Shown here: piece by piece, positions 33,511-44,849 of the stretch
How positions within the stretch are numbered: the first letter of the stretch is position 1
How the letters are laid out: each line of letters begins with the position of its first letter
Position numbers and translations under genes: made by a program
Origin: Astrothelium macrocarpum
Lineage: Eukaryota; Ascomycota; Dothideomycetes; Trypetheliales; Trypetheliaceae
Reading direction: 5' to 3'
Assembly: GCA_021030915.1 (NCBI GenBank)
Contig: JAGEMR010000046.1
Span: forward strand, 62,001 to 126,000
Length of the DNA stretch: 64,000 bases
Notes under the pieces: model-generated
Told to the model about the DNA's origin: nothing
Database searches by the model: none
What the model saw: the letters and a program-made list of their open reading frames with translations, nothing else

Positions 33511-34595
33511 AAGGGGTACGTGGTCCAATTTTTGTGGGCTTGGGTAGAATCTTCTGAGTTCTAGACTTGTTGGTTTTCGAGAATGCAATATACCAGCGTG
33601 GCATGTTCTTTTGATCTTCTTGCGATGTTTTTGCGAAGCGACATCTTTTCTCATCTTGTTGTTTGTACAGTCAGTTCTTTTGCTACCACGTGCTCTGAGA
33701 CTCAACCCAGTCTTTTGAATTAGTCATATTAGCGATCGGAACGATTTGTCCAATTTCGTTCAATCTTATCCACCGATTCCGTTTGAGTACCCCAGAGTTG
33801 CAAATCATCGAACCTGAAGGTCAGTTCAGCTCTCCAAGAGATGAAGAGCGGGGAGTGTTCTCGTGACTAAATTAGTAGAGGTCTTTTTATTTTTCGAGCC
33901 AAAGTAAATTCATGAGTACGCACGACGTAGCAGATCGCGCATAGCTGTGGCTCACTTGAGAGCGCGAATGGTCGATAAGAAGTCAGATAAACAGATGAGT
34001 TATTATGGTGTCAATCTAAAAGCTGGAGAGGAATGAGAAACATCGGCCCCATGTATCATTTCATTCGCCTCGTAGTTTTGAGCTCCACTTTTCAATCACA
34101 CAGTATGGTAGCTACAGAGCTGTGGAGACGATAGGCAGAGCTTATTTGCGTATTCTTTTGCGGCTCGCATTTATCAAAGGAATTGAGCTTTGCGTTCCTT
34201 AGCAACGTCTCATTCTTTTTTCATGACACAGTACGGACCAGGATAAGTATCTCGGTGATTACGCCACGGTTGTGATTAAGCAGGCACGAGAGCACGTCAA
34301 CAGTACATCGTTGGCCAGAGGAAGGATGGTCAGACAGTCGTCTCTGTTGCGCAAGTGATAGTGATCTTCGGTGACACAACATGATAAGGGGGGCTTGTGA
34401 TTTCCAGTGTTACCACATACCACAACGCTTCCAGCGACGCACAATCCTCCGATACTGTTTTCTTGACCTTGTCATTCTCAGTTCAACTCTCCATGATCCA
34501 CCATCAATTCCTGACTCTGGTCTATGCTTCCACCAATCCAGTTCAAGATACCTTCAAGCAAGACTCGAAGATCGATACATGCTTAACTATCCAAC
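33511..34595. other. intergenic stretch, no gene seen
   Basis: About 1.1 kb between the DOCK-family stop and the next gene. No exon-like open frame, repeat or RNA gene recognised. The last ~200 bp presumably carry the promoter of the 34596 gene. Confidence 0.5.
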
Positions 34596-35750
34596 ATGGC
34601 AAAACAACGCGGTCAGCGGCGCATTACCCGAACGTCGTCTCAGTCATTAGCGGAAACGAGAAGGCAACGAGTCAGAAAGTCTTCAAGACCGAAGACACCG
34701 TTTCGATTCATAGATCTCCCTTTGGAAATACGAAGAATGATCTATTGTGAGTTGTTACCGCAACACATAATGCCGCTGCCCGTGCCCTACTATCGGGAGT
34801 GCTATCCAGCGAATCTCTCTATTTTGCGAACAAGCCGCCAGATTTTCGAAGAGGCCAGGGACACGTTTTATACGTTCACATCCTGCTTTATCGATTTCGA
34901 AGTACCACGGATTTCTCCGATAATTAAAGATGCAGCGCTTCATTCACTGAGAAACGTCCGAATATCTCTGTGGTATTGCTATGGAGTAGGTCGACGCAGT
35001 CTCGAAGGCCGCTGGAATGATTCCCACTGGAATGATTTCCACGAGTTCGTCTTGATGCTCAAAGATAGTAAACTCAACAGAATGGAAGTGGAAATGCCGA
35101 TAGAAATGGTGCGGCATAATCAAGATGGGCGACTTGCTTCCAACAGGTCCAGCGCAATCACGAGATTGAGGAATATCCCAAAGCCCTTAACGCAGATTCG
35201 GGTGAAGCACGTCTCTTTTAGCATTCGCACTGGCCGCTTCAATCACTGTGATAGGCTTCCCACTGGTCCCATTGTGCCCGCAACTCCCGCCTCTTTGACC
35301 GAATCTGCATATGCTGTGTATGCAGAGGTCACGGAGGAAATTAAGAGAGAAGTTGAAAGCAAGACTCCGGTTAACCCACTCTTCCCGTGGCTTCGGCTCG
35401 AGGCCTACTTCAACCGTTTCTCTGACCATGTAAGACCCTCTCTGGAGTCAGTCTCCGCAATGCGCTTGTGGGATTTGCGCTCGAGATTTGTCAAACAGCG
35501 AGACGAAGCGGATTTTGACGGCATGCTAGAGTCTTGGACGAAGATTGTTGAAGTGGCACAGAATCCTCAACACTGGAAGGTAAAGCGGAGGCCTGTGCGA
35601 GGTCCGCGGAAGGCGCAATTTGATGCGCAGGATATGGAGACGGAGAGACTCATCGACACGATGGAGGCCATTTTCGAGGGAATGTATAGTCCGGAGAAGG
35701 GAAAGGACAGTATACTCGCGGGCAGGAATGTAGAAGAGGGTGTTTCCTGA
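34596..35750 (+). CDS. F-box/2EXR-like protein of unknown function
   Basis: An intronless 384-residue protein. After a basic N-terminus (Arg/Gln/Ser-rich, possible nuclear signal) it has FRFIDLPLEIRRMIYCELL (about 37-55) and ILRTSRQIFEEARDTFYT (about 76-93). This is the signature of the '2EXR' or F-box-like domain that is very abundant in Pezizomycotina (L-P-x-E-I-R-x-x-I-Y, then R-T-C/S-R-x-x-x-E). The rest (about 110-384) is mixed alpha/beta with no recognised motif. Roles in such proteins are mostly unknown; some act in ubiquitin ligases, but nothing here proves that. Confidence 0.7.
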   Translation: MAKQRGQRRITRTSSQSLAETRRQRVRKSSRPKTPFRFIDLPLEIRRMIYCELLPQHIMPLPVPYYRECYPANLSILRTSRQIFEEARDTFYTFTSCFIDFEVPRISPIIKDAALHSLRNVRISLWYCYGVGRRSLEGRWNDSHWNDFHEFVLMLKDSKLNRMEVEMPIEMVRHNQDGRLASNRSSAITRLRNIPKPLTQIRVKHVSFSIRTGRFNHCDRLPTGPIVPATPASLTESAYAVYAEVTEEIKREVESKTPVNPLFPWLRLEAYFNRFSDHVRPSLESVSAMRLWDLRSRFVKQRDEADFDGMLESWTKIVEVAQNPQHWKVKRRPVRGPRKAQFDAQDMETERLIDTMEAIFEGMYSPEKGKDSILAGRNVEEGVS

Positions 35751-36347
35751 TGATCTGAGATGAGGCTCAAGGGGGCAATACAGCGACTGTTGCTGTCTTC
35801 GTGCTGGGAATTGCTACAAGCATCTATCCAATCAAATCATGATTAGTCAAAGCCGCATTATGGTACAATAAATGAGAAATGGTCCAAGGGACTCAATGTC
35901 TTCAGGTCGACCTTCTAATCATGATGTTTTGCACTAATCAATGCTACAGCTTAGCGGTGTAGATGCAGCTGCTGAAGATTGGCCCGTTCCTGGCGATATC
36001 GGCGCGCCATGCTCCATCTGGCTAAGCTACCTTACCCCAGGAAAAATTTATGCAGGTCGATGCGGGCAAAATTGGAGCTTTCATTTTAATAAATTGTGTC
36101 ATATGTCTGCATCAGTCATTACTTCCATCCTGACTCATCGGAACTTTGCAAACTCAATTGCCTTGATAACTTTTGGAGCAATCTGTCCTCGCCTCGTAAT
36201 ATCTATATTGTTGGGGTTTGTGCGAAGGACAACTATCCCTTTGCCGTAAGACCAACCAAATTCTCTTCCTACCCACTTTTCGCTACCTCCCATGTGTCTC
36301 TGCTACCACAACAATCATTGAAAACTATTGCTGGAAGACCTATAATC
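35751..36347. other. intergenic stretch, promoter of the homocitrate synthase gene
   Basis: About 600 bp. No gene seen. The final 100 bp before 36348 are C/T-rich, in keeping with a fungal transcription-start region. Confidence 0.4.
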
Positions 36348-38008
36348 ATGTGTCCGTCCGCTGAGACCAATGGAGAAGTTAATGGTCATACCAATGGCGT
36401 CAACGGAAGTGTGTATCCGCTCTTACCAGCTGGTTCGACGTGACTGATGAGTACCAGGCCACGAGGGTTTCACTGGCATTGAGACCAAACAAAACCCGCA
36501 CCCGGAAACCAAGAATCCCTACGCTGGAGTAGGGGACTTTCTATCTAATGGCAAGTGCTATTGAGGCAGTCTTGCTGAAATACAAGCTAACAGTGTGTAG
36601 TTTCGAGATTTCAGATCATAGAATCAACGTTGAGAGAAGGTAAATTTTCCTGTGCCGCACAGTTGTATAGACTAGACTAACGGAACCAGGCGAACAATTC
36701 GCAAATGCCTTTTTCGATACCGAAACCAAAATCAAAATCGCACGAGCACTTGACGCATTCGGCGTCGACTACATTGAACTCACGAGCCCGGCTGCCTCGG
36801 AACAGAGCTATGAGGATTGCAAAGCCATTTGCCAACTTGGTCTCGGGTGTAAGGTTCTCACACATGTGCGATGTAACATGGCAGACGCGAAGTTGGCATG
36901 CGATTGCGGTGTTGATGGCGTTGATGTTGTCATTGGCACAAGCAGCTATCTGAGGGAACACAGTCATGGAAAGGATATGACCTGTACGTGCGGCCCCGCT
37001 AAGTTATGATGGGCCTCTCGATGCTAATGAAAGATGCCAGACATTAAGAACACTGCCATTGAGGTAATCCAATATGTCAAATCAAGAGGCATCGAAATCA
37101 GATTTTCCAGCGAGGATTCATTCCGCTCGGATCTCGTGGACCTCCTCACCATATATAGTGCGGTTGACAAAGTCGGCGTAAATCGCGTCGGTATTGCCGA
37201 TACTGTTGGCTGTGCGTCCCCACGTCAGGTCTATGATCTCGTCCGTACGCTGCGAGGTGTCGTTAGCTGTGATATCGAATGCCACTTCCATGACGATACG
37301 GGATGCTCCATCGCCAATGCTTACTGCGCACTTGAGGCTGGTGCAACGCACATCGACACATCTGTTCTTGGCATCGGCGAACGTAATGGTATCACCAAAC
37401 TAGGCGGTTTCTTAGCTCGCATGGTCGTGGCTGACCGTGACTATGTCAAATCCAAATACAAAATCCACAAAATCAAGGAGATTGAGGATTTGGTCGCCGA
37501 AGCCGTCCAAGTCAATATACCCTTTAACAATCCCATTACTGGATTCTCTGCGTTTACCCACAAGGCAGGAATCCATGCCAAAGCAATCCTGAACAATCCT
37601 TCAACTTACGAAATCATCAACCCAGCAGACTTTGGCATGAACCGCTATGTTCACTTTGCCTCTCGCCTAACTGGCTGGAATGCAATCAAGTCTCGTGTTG
37701 AGCAGCTCGGGTTAGATATGTCAGATGAGCAGGTCAAAGTTTGTACAACCAAGATCAAAGCAATGGCCGATGTCAGACCACTTGCTATAGATGATGCCGA
37801 CTCAATCATCCGAACCTTTCACTTTAATTTAGTGGCAAAGGAAGAGAAGCCCTTGCTGGGAAATCTCACGGAGAAGGAGAAGGCCAAATTCGCCGCGAAA
37901 GAGATGGAGCTTAGCGGGGTGAAGGAGAAGAGAAGATTGGATGATGCTGTCGATGAGCAAGCAGAGATACCCGTGGCCAAAAAGAGCCATGTCGAGACTG
38001 CCGCATAA
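36348..38008 (+). CDS. LYS21: homocitrate synthase (first step of alpha-aminoadipate lysine synthesis)
   Basis: Exons 36348-36408, 36458-36550, 36601-36639, 36690-36983 and 37041-38008 give 484 residues. The enzyme condenses acetyl-CoA with 2-oxoglutarate, the committed, lysine-inhibited step of fungal lysine synthesis. The TIM-barrel catalytic motifs are all present: ESTLREGEQFANAFF, VDYIELTSPAASEQS, HFHDDTGCSIANAY, ATHIDTSVLGIGERNGITKLGG, and the conserved KAGIHAKAILNNPSTYEI. The C-terminal lid/regulatory part follows, ending in a charged tail (about residues 430-484). Intron 2 (36551-36600) begins GCAAGT rather than GT; frame and family sequence (FLSN then VSRFQIIEST) leave no GT alternative. 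Symbol by homology to yeast LYS20/LYS21 and Aspergillus lysF/hcsA. Convergent with the PRPP synthetase gene. Confidence 0.95.
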
Positions 38009-38394
38009 GCTGGGTCGCTTTGGTAGTATCATGCATAGCAAAAGATCTCCAGACCTCACGCAAGTATCTCGACTGTCAAGCATCGTCAATGGCTTGTTGG
38101 AATGGTTTTTGAGGACGGGCGGTACGTTCTACGATTTCTAGACGGACAAGAAAAGTTTAGGCTGCTTTGTCATAGTACTTCAGATGCTAAACCTTCACAA
38201 GGCGATGCTCGACGGACATCCGCACTGTGGGGATGATTTTTAGCACGTATATATGTAAAATTGAACCCATTTTGAAGATCTGCCATCCTGCCCAGTTGAT
38301 CACTTGATTCCTACCACGTGCGGCATTACCCATTTTAGTGCAGCTCAGTCTTATTGCATTTTTGTCCAGTAGGATGAGAGAGGATTTGGATTGC

Positions 38395-39566
38395 TTAGTC
38401 TGTCGGTGCATGTTTGAATAAGAAAGACACGCTTTCTCCATTATGCGTCCGTCTGCAAGCTTCTGCCAGCTATCACGAGGAATTATTAGCTTTGGTTCTC
38501 GAACAAGAATCTGAAAATGGCTTTTGACAACTCACTGTCGGACTAATATCAATCGTCTCCAACTTTGGACACATCTCCTTCTTGCCCTCATGCGGCACCG
38601 TATTCGTCACCACCAGCCTTTCCAGCTTACTCGAATTCAGCGCCTCCACCGCCTTCCCGCTCAGAATGCCATGCGTCACAATCGCAATCGCCTTCTTCGC
38701 CCCATGCTCCAAACATACCTCGGCCGCCTTACACAGCGTCCCACACGTATCCGCCATGTCGTCCACAATGATCGCTATCCGGTCCTTCACATCCCCCACC
38801 AGCACCATGCGACTCACCTCATTCGGCCTGGCCCGTTCCTTGTGGATCAGCGCAAACCCCAGGTCCAAGCCATCCGCCATCGAGGTGGCGCGCTTGGCGC
38901 CGCCGGCGTCCGGACTCACGATGACGCAGTCGCGCACGGGCAGGTTGTCGCGGATCCAGCGCAGCGTGCTGGGCTCGGCGTAGAGATTGTCGACGGGCAC
39001 GTTGAAGAAGCCCTGGATCTGCGAGGCGTGCAGGTCCATGGTGATGACGTGGTTGCAGCCGGCCGTCTGGATCATATTGGCCATGAGCTTGGCGGTGATG
39101 GGCGCGCGGGATTTGTCTTTTTTGTCCTGCCGCGCGTAGGGGAAGTTGGGGATGACGGCGGTGATGCGGCGTGCCGAAGCGGTCTTGCACGCGTTGATCA
39201 TGATGAGGAGTTCCATGAGGCCGTCGTTGATGTCGCCGGGGGCGGTGGATTGGAGGATGAAGACTGTAGGTAGAGTGCTGGTTAGAGGATGGGCTTGAAA
39301 AGGGTGCGTGGAAAGCGAACCATCTTCATCTCGCACCGATTCTCCGATTGTGACGGAGGTTTCTTGATTAGAGTATTGAAGAACCATGATCTTGGTCAAC
39401 TCAATCCCCAGGCTGGACGAATGCTTTAGCATGCATTGCAGAATTGGAAGGCACGTTTTGAATGCAAAAGGTTCTGCTTGGAAGCGATTGCATACCGATC
39501 AGCCACCAGCTTTGCCAGCTGAGGATGACTGTTTCCAGTCAAGAGCTTTATGGAGTTCATGGACAT
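38395..39566 (-). CDS. PRS: ribose-phosphate pyrophosphokinase (PRPP synthetase)
   Basis: Exons 39566-39496, 39412-39321, 39263-38536 and 38469-38395 give 321 residues, the classic length. It makes 5-phosphoribosyl-1-pyrophosphate from ribose-5-phosphate and ATP, feeding purine, pyrimidine, His, Trp and NAD synthesis. Motifs: TGNSHPQLAKLVADR at the N-terminus, FPYARQDKKDKSRAPITAKL (ATP/flexible loop), ITMDLHASQIQGFF, VSPDAGGAKRATSMAD, and the PRPP loop IVDDMADTCGTL, then THGILSGKAVEAL. The last short exon (LAEACRRTHNGESVSFLFKHAP) matches the conserved C-terminus. No non-homologous region splits it, so it is the catalytic short form, closest to yeast PRS2/3/4. An in-frame ATG at 39560 is an alternative start. 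Confidence 0.95.
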
Positions 39567-40254
39567 ATTGGAATCGGTGGACGAGCTCTATGTCGTGGAT
39601 CATCTTGAAATTCATGGCTCGTGAGCAAGAGAATGGGCGAAGCCGATGTCAACCTTCAGACATTTTTTCGGCCCGAATCGGTCGCTGACTTCCTCCTCAC
39701 ATCACATCACAATTCGCTTTATCTACCTACTCTTACGTCTTTCTCACCAGATGCTCTACGACGCAGCATGCAATTTATATCCTCTCTGGTTCAGAAAAGA
39801 ACCTCCTTGATGATGAGATCGGCGGCATAACATGATACAATCTTCACCGAACAATTATGACGTTTGGTCTTTGTCATCAATGCGAGTCGTAGTTGAATAT
39901 AACAAGTCCTGTACTTTAATCTTCATGCCGCAAGTCAATGTTAATCAGTTTCGATCTTGTTGTTGAAATATGTGGCGCGCTTCCGAACTATCACGCGCCT
40001 TCTTCGCAGATCACAGCAAAGTCCTTCTCAATCACAATGAGATACCCATTCTCATACGTTCCGCAGCGTCCTTAGCTATCAATTTAGCAGTTCATAAGTT
40101 CTCTCCCTTACGCCTACGTCACTGCCACAGTTTTTCTCTGCTTATTTCATAACACTGTCTTGAGCAGACAACCTCGTAAGCTTGACCATTAAATGGAGCT
40201 TCGTTCGCATGCCCGATGCTAATTTTTCCCGAGTTTCCAGAGTCGTCTTCGCTC
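39567..40254. other. intergenic stretch, divergent promoters
   Basis: About 690 bp between PRPP synthetase and the following membrane-protein gene, which face apart. Only short frames without motif are present. An in-frame ATG at 40216 lies within it and could extend the next gene by 13 residues. Confidence 0.4.
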
Positions 40255-40830
40255 ATGGCTCCAGCTCAACCCAGTCAGACCTCTGGTGCCCCGACCGGTC
40301 ATATTGAGGATACAACTCCTTTCGACTGGAAAATCCTTACCTATGTCTTCGTAGCATTAATGGTTGCGACAGTCTTCCAAAGTCACGAAAACAACATCAC
40401 GTTTGTTTGCCTGAGTCTTCTGCTTCTGGAAACTTTAATTTTGGGTCGCTGCGTTTTGAGTGCATCAAAGAGACATCACGCCGTCATTTCCATGCCTGGG
40501 AACTTCCGTATCTTCAACACGGCATTGTCAGTCTTCCTAGGCTACTTCACTTTACAGTCTGACTACGAGCCCCTTAAGTTTATTCCGATCGGTATATTAC
40601 TAGCCGTCTCTATTGCAGTGGGTACTCTAAATAGCCTCATATCAGCTGCATTACACAAGCCTATCAACGTACATAGGGATTTCGACAACGTCATTGCCGC
40701 ATTCTTGGTCGTAATTGGCCTAATGATTTGGCGTAATACTGATGAACCCGAAATACTTCGTGTGTTATGTCTACCTCTGTTGGTGGTAATGGTGATTGGC
40801 TTTTTGGCTCTGGCCTTCTCTCTCTTATAA
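40255..40830 (+). CDS. small multi-pass membrane protein, unknown
   Basis: An intronless frame of 191 residues from the ATG at 40255, whose context is better than the in-frame ATG at 40216. About five to six hydrophobic segments can be seen, among them ILTYVFVALMVATVF (near 27-41), FVCLSLLLLETLIL (near 49-62), FIPIGILLAVSIAVGTL (near 107-123), VIAAFLVVIGLMIW (near 146-159) and LLVVMVIGFLALAF (near 175-188). There is no signal peptide and no family motif that I recognise. Third-position pattern and length suggest a real gene, perhaps fungal-specific. Confidence 0.55.
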   Translation: MAPAQPSQTSGAPTGHIEDTTPFDWKILTYVFVALMVATVFQSHENNITFVCLSLLLLETLILGRCVLSASKRHHAVISMPGNFRIFNTALSVFLGYFTLQSDYEPLKFIPIGILLAVSIAVGTLNSLISAALHKPINVHRDFDNVIAAFLVVIGLMIWRNTDEPEILRVLCLPLLVVMVIGFLALAFSLL

Positions 40831-41306
40831 TTTTTGCTCTCTTGGACGTCAAGCGCTCTCAAACCGTCATGATAGCAACCAATCCGTCCGGACAGGAAGC
40901 AATGTGATCAGCTAGATATTCGGCAAAAATCTATAGGTACACTAGTACTATACAGGATGTCTCTGGTCTCCAACGTCTTCAGTACCGATCATTTCTGCGC
41001 CCAGTCTGCCAGATTGATGGATAGACTGTTCATCATCGGTTATTTACAAGAATTTACATACATGAGAACAACCGATTAAACACTTGGTGATCGTCTTCCC
41101 CAGTCACATTCAATGCTTCATCGTATCTTCCGTTTTCACAGTCCACGGAACAAAAGTATAAGCAATGTCTAAAGTTTTCATTGTTCTTCTCCTAAGTGCT
41201 CATCTCATTCATATAAATCTTCATTATTCCTAAGCCCTTGATTTTCAGAGACATTGAAGCTTTTCATCAGTTGATCAGTCCCGATTCTACCTCCAAGTGG
41301 CTTGGA

Positions 41307-41540
41307 ATGGATCTCACCGCACTGCTCCATGTTATTATTGGACTATTTATGTTCCTTTTCGAAATCTCAATATGGAAGCAACAAGTTTGGGACCGCTTTG
41401 GATTTAACTATCTCTTGATATACATGGCTTGGCTCTATGCAATCGTGGGTTTGCCGCTGTCGATCTATATCCTTGTCTTCATCCCCGAGATTGTCCTCTT
41501 AGCATCCTTCAATACTCGGGTACGGCCTAGAATATTGTAA
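41307..41540 (+). CDS. possible small membrane protein, 77 residues or longer
   Basis: From the ATG at 41307 the frame has two long hydrophobic segments (LTALLHVIIGLFMFLFEI and LLIYMAWLYAIVGLPLSIYILV). The frame is open back to about 41238, where a pyrimidine-rich TTTTCAG could be an intron acceptor, so a 5' exon may exist; I could not find one that fits in phase. Not recognised. It follows the 191-residue membrane protein by about 480 bp on the same strand. Confidence 0.3.
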   Translation: MDLTALLHVIIGLFMFLFEISIWKQQVWDRFGFNYLLIYMAWLYAIVGLPLSIYILVFIPEIVLLASFNTRVRPRIL

Positions 41541-42203
41541 ATGTTCGAATCTCATGCTAAAGAGAGAATGGATTCTATGAGAAAGCAGCGGTCGCGAAAA
41601 GAATAGGACCAGGACACCTCGAGTCTGGAAAACAAACATCTCGGTGCGGAAAACCTTCGCAAGTTAAGATTTCCTGAGCGCAAAACCGAGCTTTGCAATA
41701 GGAAGAGTCTTAGATAATGGAGAGGTAGAGCTTTGTATAACCAATTATATCGTATTTGTATTTGCGGTCCCGATGAACTAGTCTTTGTATGGTCGCTTGA
41801 TCTGGAGGGCAAAGAATATGATTTCAGGTATCCAGAAATTCCGCCGTAGAATCTTTGCTTTTCGTGAATTATTTGTTGGTGAAGACGCGCCATTCAGGTC
41901 GATTTATGTGAATTCAGATGGTCAGGAACACGGCAAGCGTATCTCTGCTCCTAATGAGCCAATTATTGATGATTCCATGATCACTAGCCCCGCAATAGGA
42001 TGTCAGGCATCCAGGAATAAAGCATGCGTAAATCGTCTTTTTCTAGGTCTTTTTAGTAGTGGTCGTGCGAGATTTGCGGTTCTCGCACATTCGTACAGCC
42101 ATGTTCTTGACAAATGGACTGGTGCTGGTGGTTTGCTGACATAAACAATGTTCCTCAGTTTCGTCAATCTCGAATCTGAAGCTTGCCTTTTTGACGTCGT
42201 ATA
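41541..42203. other. intergenic stretch, no gene called
   Basis: About 660 bp. A 119-codon open frame on the + strand (41785-42144) lacks motifs and is not called. The end should hold the glycyl-tRNA synthetase promoter. Confidence 0.4.
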
Positions 42204-44849
42204 ATGCGACAACCCTCCCTTCTCTTTTTCCGCCACCATTTTCCAGTCCAGCTCCAATTGAAGATACCCTGCGTTCGACCATTGTACAACATCTGGTGTT
42301 TCTACGGCCAACCACAGCCCTTGAGAGCATTCTCTAGCTCCCCAACTCGTCGACGATTCAAACTACAGCTTAAAAGAACACAGCAACCGAAAATGGCGCC
42401 CGAAGCCACTACTCGTACTGGTCAGCCTTTCGAACGGGCAGCTGTTGACTCTTTGCTAAAGCGTCGCTTTTTTTTTGCACCGACGGCGGACATCTACGGG
42501 TAATACACCCACCAGTTGAGGTGGCATAACTGACCTTGGTAGTGGTGTAGCTGGCTTCTATGATTTCGGCCCGCCTGGCTGCTCGCTGCAAGCCAACATA
42601 GTCGAGACCTGGCGTCGGCACTTTGTCCTGGAAGAGGACATGTTGGAAATAGACAGTCCCATGATCACACCACATGCCGTTTTAAAGACCAGTGGCCATG
42701 TCGAGCGCTTCTGCGATTTTGTCGTCAAAGACTCTGTCAACGGGGAAATTCTACGAGCGGATCATGTCGTCGAAGAAGTTCTGGAGGCTAGGCTGAAGGG
42801 CGACAAGGAGGCCCGCGGAGAAAGGGTCGAGGCCGCTGACGATACCAAGAAGCAAAAGAAGAAGCTAAAAGGAAAGACTGCCACTGAAGCATTAAAACTG
42901 GATGAAGCCGTTGTACAGGAGTATGGTGAGATTCTGGCCAAGATCGACAACTATGATGGCGCCGGACTCTCAGAACTTATAACAAAGCACGACATCCGGA
43001 ACCCAAGTTCTGGTAACAAGTTCAATCTACCCGTCTATACGCAAAATTTGATGTTTGCCGTGTCTATTGGAAGCGCCAACCTGCCTGCGTATCTTCGGCC
43101 AGAAACAGCACAGTCGCAATTCCTCAATTTTTCCAAGCTACTTGAGTTCAATCAACAGTCGATGCCCTTCGCATCAGCCTCAATTGGAAAGTCAGGGCGC
43201 AATGAAATTGCACCTAGAGCTGGCTTACTTCGCGTGAGGGAGTTCCAGATGGCTGAGATTGAACGAAGGTATTCTGCTTCCATGCCACCGTACATTTAGC
43301 TAACATGGATTTCTCAGATTACGTTGATCCTGAAGGCGGGAAAAAACACCATCGTTTTCAAGAAATTGCCGACGTTAAGATTAATCTCCTCGACCGCCAC
43401 GTTCAGCTCGCAGGTAAAACTGATGTTACGCCCATCAGCCTCGGCGAAGCAGTCCAAAATGGCATCGTAGACAACGAGACAATAGGCTATTTTATAGCTC
43501 GTGTACAACTCTTCCTAGTCAAAATCGGCCTTGACCCAAACAAAATTCGTTTTCGAGAGCACTTGGAGAATGAAATGGGTAAGCTGCTTTATGTCTTTGC
43601 TCATACTCACATCTTTCGCTAACGGCCCTCACGCACATTACGCCAAGTTCTGTGTTGATGCCGAGCTTTTGACAAGTTTTGGCTGGATCGAGGCGGTAGG
43701 CATTGCCGATCGGAGTGTAAGTTGGGTTTTCCAAGGGGTAGAGTTTATTGTACTGATAATTTCTGCAAGGCTTACGACTTATCTTGCCATACAAAAGCCA
43801 CTGGCATACCACTGGTCGTTCGTGAAACGAGAAAGGAGCCTCTCGTAGTCACAGAATTCGTGGTAGAGACTGATAAAGCGAAGTTCGGACCTCGATTCAA
43901 ACAAAATGGAAAGGCAGTACAATCGGCTATCGATCAACTGACCCAGGATATCAAGGAGAAACTATCATTAGAGCTCAAGGAGAATGGCAAGATCACTATC
44001 GATGTCCCCGGAGTTGGGGATAGCAAAGTCGAGTTGACTTCTGGTACAAATGATGCTCCCCATGCATTTTCCAGTCCAGTACTAACTTTTAAAGATTTGA
44101 TCAAAATCGAGCAGCAGACACGCACTGAACACACCAGAGAATTTATCCCCAATGTGATTGAGCCGTCTTTTGTACGAATTTTCCAACCCCTTGTGATACA
44201 TGAGTTGTAGCTAACATTAATCAGGGCATTGGCCGTATATTGTAATGCAAGGCCTTTTGTTTTCATATCGATGATGTTGACTAGCATTAGATACTGTCTC
44301 TGCGAGCAGGTATTTTGGACGAGGGAAGGATCTGAGGCGCGAAGTGTTCGTTGTCACTACGATCCAGTTTTAAGAGCATAAAGTTTGACGCTGTTACTCA
44401 GGTTCTCTCATTTCCACCAGCGATCGCCCCGACGAAGGTCCTGCTGGTTCCCTTATCTGGAAATCCCGACTTCAAGCCACTTATCGCTGACCTCACCAAG
44501 GTGCTGAGGCGCCAGGGATTATCAACTAGGGTCGACGATTCTTCCGCATCTATCGGAAAGAGGTAAGGCGACATATAAGTTGCTGTGTATGTATATTCTG
44601 GAAGATAAATGATTAATGATTGCCAGGTACTCACGGAATGACGAGCTGGGAACGCCACTCGGTATCACGGTTGACTTCCAATCCTTGAAAGATGGAACGA
44701 TTACTCTCCGCGACCGCGACACGACGACACAGGTTCGGGCCGGACAAGACGAAATTGTGGAGGCTATTGTGCGGCTCGTTCAAGGTACCGAAACTTGGAG
44801 CCAGACCTCCGCACGGTTACCGATATTTGAGGGTCAGGAACTGGAATAG
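42204..44849 (+). CDS. GRS1: glycyl-tRNA synthetase, mitochondrial and cytosolic forms, with two aberrant splice junctions
   Basis: Nine exons fit the family: 42204-42499, 42543-43264, 43318-43578, 43634-43716, 43770-44171, 44225-44241, 44291-44345, 44402-44562, 44627-44849 (739 residues). It is a class II aaRS: YGGVAGFYDFGPPG (motif 1 region), YLRPETAQSQFLNF (motif 2 region), RVREFQMAEIEH, NVIEPSFGIGRI (motif 3), and a C-terminal anticodon domain (KVLLVPLSGNPDFKPL, STRVDDSSASIGKRYSRND). The first ATG gives an Arg/Ser/Phe-rich mitochondrial presequence; the second in-frame ATG (42393, MAPEATTRTG) gives the cytosolic form, the usual fungal one-gene-two-forms arrangement. Two joins are not GT-AG: after 43264 the frame needs an intron starting GA (nearest GT is 4 nt on and breaks the frame), and before 43634 it needs an intron ending CG. 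See findings. Confidence 0.9.

Noticed and set aside
34381..34750. Two overlapping + strand frames before the 2EXR-like gene
   Set aside because: They overlap the start of the better-supported 384-residue gene in other frames and lack motifs.
38524..39273. 249-codon + strand frame opposite PRPP synthetase
   Set aside because: Antisense shadow of a conserved gene; no motif and biased His/Arg/Gln composition.
41785..42144. 119-codon + strand open frame upstream of glycyl-tRNA synthetase
   Set aside because: No motif, no homologous feel, overlaps other frames and the likely promoter.
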